NCBI GenBank assembly: GCA_015229045.1
Contig: JADGCJ010000175.1
Location: 1-6,725 of the forward strand
Source: Magnetococcales bacterium
GTDB lineage: Bacteria > Pseudomonadota > Magnetococcia > Magnetococcales > DC0425bin3
Length of the DNA: 6,725 bases
Reading direction: 5' to 3'
Made by a program: the position numbers and the translations under genes. Positions 4,782 through 6,725 of the stretch are shown in pieces; position 1 is the first letter of the stretch, and every line of letters begins with the position of its first letter. Below the pieces are notes generated by a model that did no database searches, was not told where the DNA came from, and saw only the letters and a program-made list of their open reading frames with translations.

Positions 4782-6562
4782 CAGAAACACCTCCCCGGTT
4801 CTTGTCGTTCGATTCGCGCCGGGCAGCGCAGATTCTGTTGCTTTTTGTGTTGCTTCTCTACGCCTGGGTCATTGTGTGCGGCTGGGTGAACTGGGACGAC
4901 ACGATCTATTTCCTGAATCCGTATCTCCAGGAAGGTTTCTCCTGGGCCAGTCTGCATTGGGCGTTGACGGATACCGATGCGGTCCATATGTGGATTCCCC
5001 TGACGTGGGTTTCCATTCTTCTGGATCAAACCATTTTTGGCGGCAATCCGGCGGGTTCCCATCTGGTCAATCTGTTGCTGCATGCGGCCAATACGCTGCT
5101 TTTGTTGCATCTGTTGCGGCGATTGACACAAAGGGACTGGCCATCCTTTTTTGTGGCGGCCCTGTTTGCCGTCCATCCCCAACATGTCGAGGTTGTGGCC
5201 TGGGCCACGGAACGCAAAGAGTTGCTGGCCGCCCTGTTCGGGTTGCTCGCTCTGCACCAGTACGTCACCTTCACCCAGGCGCGGGGTCAGGGTCTCTCTC
5301 TGGGGGACATGCGGGTCATCCAGCCCCTGGCGGGGTCGCTGCTGGGCTATTTTTTGAGTCTGACCGCCAAGCCCATGTGGATCACCTTACCGTTTGTGTT
5401 GCTGCTGCTCGATGGGTGGCCTTTGCGACGGTGGCAAAAGTTCAGGTGGTCGCTGCTCGGGGAAAAGTTGTTCTATGTTCCGATCCTGCTGGGCATCGTT
5501 CTCCTGACGCGGCATATCTATAAAACACCCTCCTTTGCGGCGGATGGAGTCTCGTTTTGGGATCTATTGCCGTACACCTTGCTGAATTATATAAACTATC
5601 TGACGAAAACATTCTTTCCAGTCGGTCTGGCCCCTCTCTATCCGCTGCCCCTGACAAAACCTGACTTTCCCGAGATGGCCGGGGCGGCGCTGCTGTTGCT
5701 GGCGGGTACCGGATTGGCCTGGCGATGGGTCAGGAGTCATCCATGGCTGTTGGTGGGTTGGTTGTGGTTTCTCGGCACCCTGGTGCCGGTTTCGGGCATC
5801 GTGCATTTGGGACGGCATGCCATCACCGACCGTTTTACCTATCTGCCCCACATGGGATTGTTCATGGCCCTGGCCTGGGAAGTGGATCATCAGGCCAACC
5901 GCTGGCGCATCGATCCGCTCCATGTAGCGCGGGGTGCCCTGGTGGTTCTGGGTATTTGTGCGGTGCTTGCCTGGCAGCAGATCGGCATCTGGCGCGACAG
6001 TATGACTCTCTGGAGCCATACGGTGGCCACCACCCGCAACAATCATTATGCCCACCATATGCTGGCCAGCCTGTACATGGAAGAGCGCCACCTGGAACAG
6101 GCCGAACGGGAGATTCAACAGGCCGTGGACCTCCAGCCCGGGCAGATCGACTATGCGATTCTTCAGGCCGACATTGCCTATCGGCGTGGTAACAAGGCGG
6201 CAGCCCTGCAACAACTTCAGACCCTGGCCACAAAATATCCCGATACGCCGAAAATTTTGCTTAAAATGGCCATGATCCATATGCAGGAGGAGGCATTTTC
6301 CCAGGCACTTCCCTTGTTGCGACAGGCCATGGGTCCGGGTGGCAAGGAGACCCCTTCCATCCGGCATGCGGATGCTGCATTGGAAGCCGAGTTCAACCTG
6401 GGTCTGATCCTGGCGTTGCAAGGTCAGGGTACTGCCGCACAGCCGCACCTGGACCATGTTTTCCGGGTCCAACCCTGGTTGCGGCATCAGCGTTGCACCT
6501 TGCTTGAGGCACTGGCCAAACACACCGTCAAACTACCCGCATGTGCCGCTCTTCATCCATAA
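4778..6562 (+). CDS. Polytopic GT-C/TMTC-like membrane protein with C-terminal TPR repeats
   Basis: This is a 594-residue protein. GTG 4778 is chosen because it overlaps the CDGSH stop as GTGA; TTG 4775 is the alternative, and neither has a clear Shine-Dalgarno, so translational coupling is likely. Residues about 17-400 hold roughly ten hydrophobic helices. The first extracytoplasmic loop carries VNWDDTIYFLNPYL (D40, D41), the acidic position expected for GT-C glycosyltransferases. It is followed by conserved stretches of the TMTC/bacterial TPR-membrane family: WIPLTWVSILLDQTIFG, HLVNLLLHAANTLLLLHLL, FVAALFAVHPQHVEVVAWAT with ERKELLAALFGLLAL, and DRFTYLPHMGLFMALAW. Residues about 424-565 form three to four TPR-like helix pairs (YAHHMLASLYMEERHLEQAE; IDYAILQADIAYRRGNKAAA; EFNLGLILALQGQGTAAQPH), probably a protein-docking surface. 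Such proteins are thought to transfer sugars from lipid-linked donors; the acceptor here is unknown. The length is normal and both ends look complete. Confidence 0.88.
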   Translation: MTETPPRFLSFDSRRAAQILLLFVLLLYAWVIVCGWVNWDDTIYFLNPYLQEGFSWASLHWALTDTDAVHMWIPLTWVSILLDQTIFGGNPAGSHLVNLLLHAANTLLLLHLLRRLTQRDWPSFFVAALFAVHPQHVEVVAWATERKELLAALFGLLALHQYVTFTQARGQGLSLGDMRVIQPLAGSLLGYFLSLTAKPMWITLPFVLLLLDGWPLRRWQKFRWSLLGEKLFYVPILLGIVLLTRHIYKTPSFAADGVSFWDLLPYTLLNYINYLTKTFFPVGLAPLYPLPLTKPDFPEMAGAALLLLAGTGLAWRWVRSHPWLLVGWLWFLGTLVPVSGIVHLGRHAITDRFTYLPHMGLFMALAWEVDHQANRWRIDPLHVARGALVVLGICAVLAWQQIGIWRDSMTLWSHTVATTRNNHYAHHMLASLYMEERHLEQAEREIQQAVDLQPGQIDYAILQADIAYRRGNKAAALQQLQTLATKYPDTPKILLKMAMIHMQEEAFSQALPLLRQAMGPGGKETPSIRHADAALEAEFNLGLILALQGQGTAAQPHLDHVFRVQPWLRHQRCTLLEALAKHTVKLPACAALHP

Positions 6563-6686
6563 GGACAGGCGAACCAGTCCGGGTCGCATTCAGGCAACGG
6601 GCCTTGTCAATGAAGCGACCTGGCTGCACTCAGAGGCTGTCTAACTTGTCAATTTCAAAAAACGAATGAATAACTGGGATAGAGGT

Positions 6687-6717
6687 CCAGGAGGAAGGGC
6701 TGTGCCCTTCCTCCTGG
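6687..6717. terminator. Perfect 14-bp hairpin: terminator or dispersed palindrome
   Basis: CCAGGAGGAAGGGC (6687-6700) pairs perfectly with 6704-6717 around a TGT triloop, and CGGGGTTT follows to the window edge. It lies 124 bases after the stop of the GT-C/TPR gene and could terminate that operon; the T-tract is only just visible before the window ends. The symmetry also fits a mobile or REP-like intergenic palindrome. The sequence between (6563-6686) shows no gene. Confidence 0.6.
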
Positions 6718-6725
6718 CGGGGTTT

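Noticed and set aside
4335..4790. Minus-strand frame opposite the CDGSH gene
   Set aside because: It is an antisense shadow; the plus strand carries two full CDGSH motifs with a good ribosome site.
5564..6523. Long minus-strand frame (319 codons) opposite the TPR region
   Set aside because: It is Gln/His/Gly-rich shadow sequence of the clearly coding GT-C/TPR gene, with no motif of its own.
6633..6653. GAGGCTGTCTAACTTGTCAAT, resembling the terminal inverted repeat of some insertion sequences
   Set aside because: It is only one short end-like sequence, with no transposase, no second terminus and no target duplication in the window.

Overview
The window looks like accessory bacterial DNA, most likely from a Gram-negative, pseudomonadotal genome. 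The type II toxin-antitoxin families and a GT-C/TPR membrane protein with in-frame TTG/GTG starts are consistent with that. The short GC-rich palindrome at the right end followed by CGGGGTTT recalls magnetotactic and other alphaproteobacterial genomes, but taxonomy cannot be fixed from this sequence. Base composition is clearly patchwork. Positions 1-790 are visibly AT-rich, 800-2060 are mixed, 2062-2560 are moderately AT-rich, and 2600-6600 become GC-richer with ordinary coding character.

Left part (1-1678). The window opens on the last 29 codons of an upstream gene. Next comes an AT-rich gene for a membrane-anchored protein with a degenerate response-regulator receiver domain (130-786). Convergent with it is a decayed toxin-antitoxin module on the minus strand. 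Its antitoxin (start 1120) runs in frame into a ParE/RelE-type toxin that stops resembling its family after about 30 residues, exactly where the AT-rich block begins. Divergent from that antitoxin is a small HTH antitoxin of the HigA2/HTH_37 type (1352-1678) with no recognisable toxin beside it. The left third therefore holds two antitoxin genes and no intact toxin.

Middle part (1679-4277). A roughly 380-base stretch without a convincing gene contains a perfect (GAT)8 microsatellite and an extended -10 promoter candidate. It leads into a probable two-gene operon. The first gene encodes a protein of unknown family with a basic, internally repetitive N-terminus and a globular C-terminal half (2062-3246). 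Immediately after it comes a complete calcineurin-like metallophosphoesterase, probably starting at TTG 3249. This pair is the best candidate in the window for an undescribed system, but its function is not readable from sequence.

Right part (4278-6725). After a weak hairpin comes a tandem CDGSH iron-sulfur protein (4512-4781). Its stop codon overlaps the GTG start of a large polytopic GT-C-like/TMTC-like membrane protein with C-terminal TPR repeats (4778-6562), so the two are probably translationally coupled. The window ends in a perfect 14-bp stem, TGT-loop hairpin (6687-6717), which is either a terminator or a dispersed palindromic repeat.
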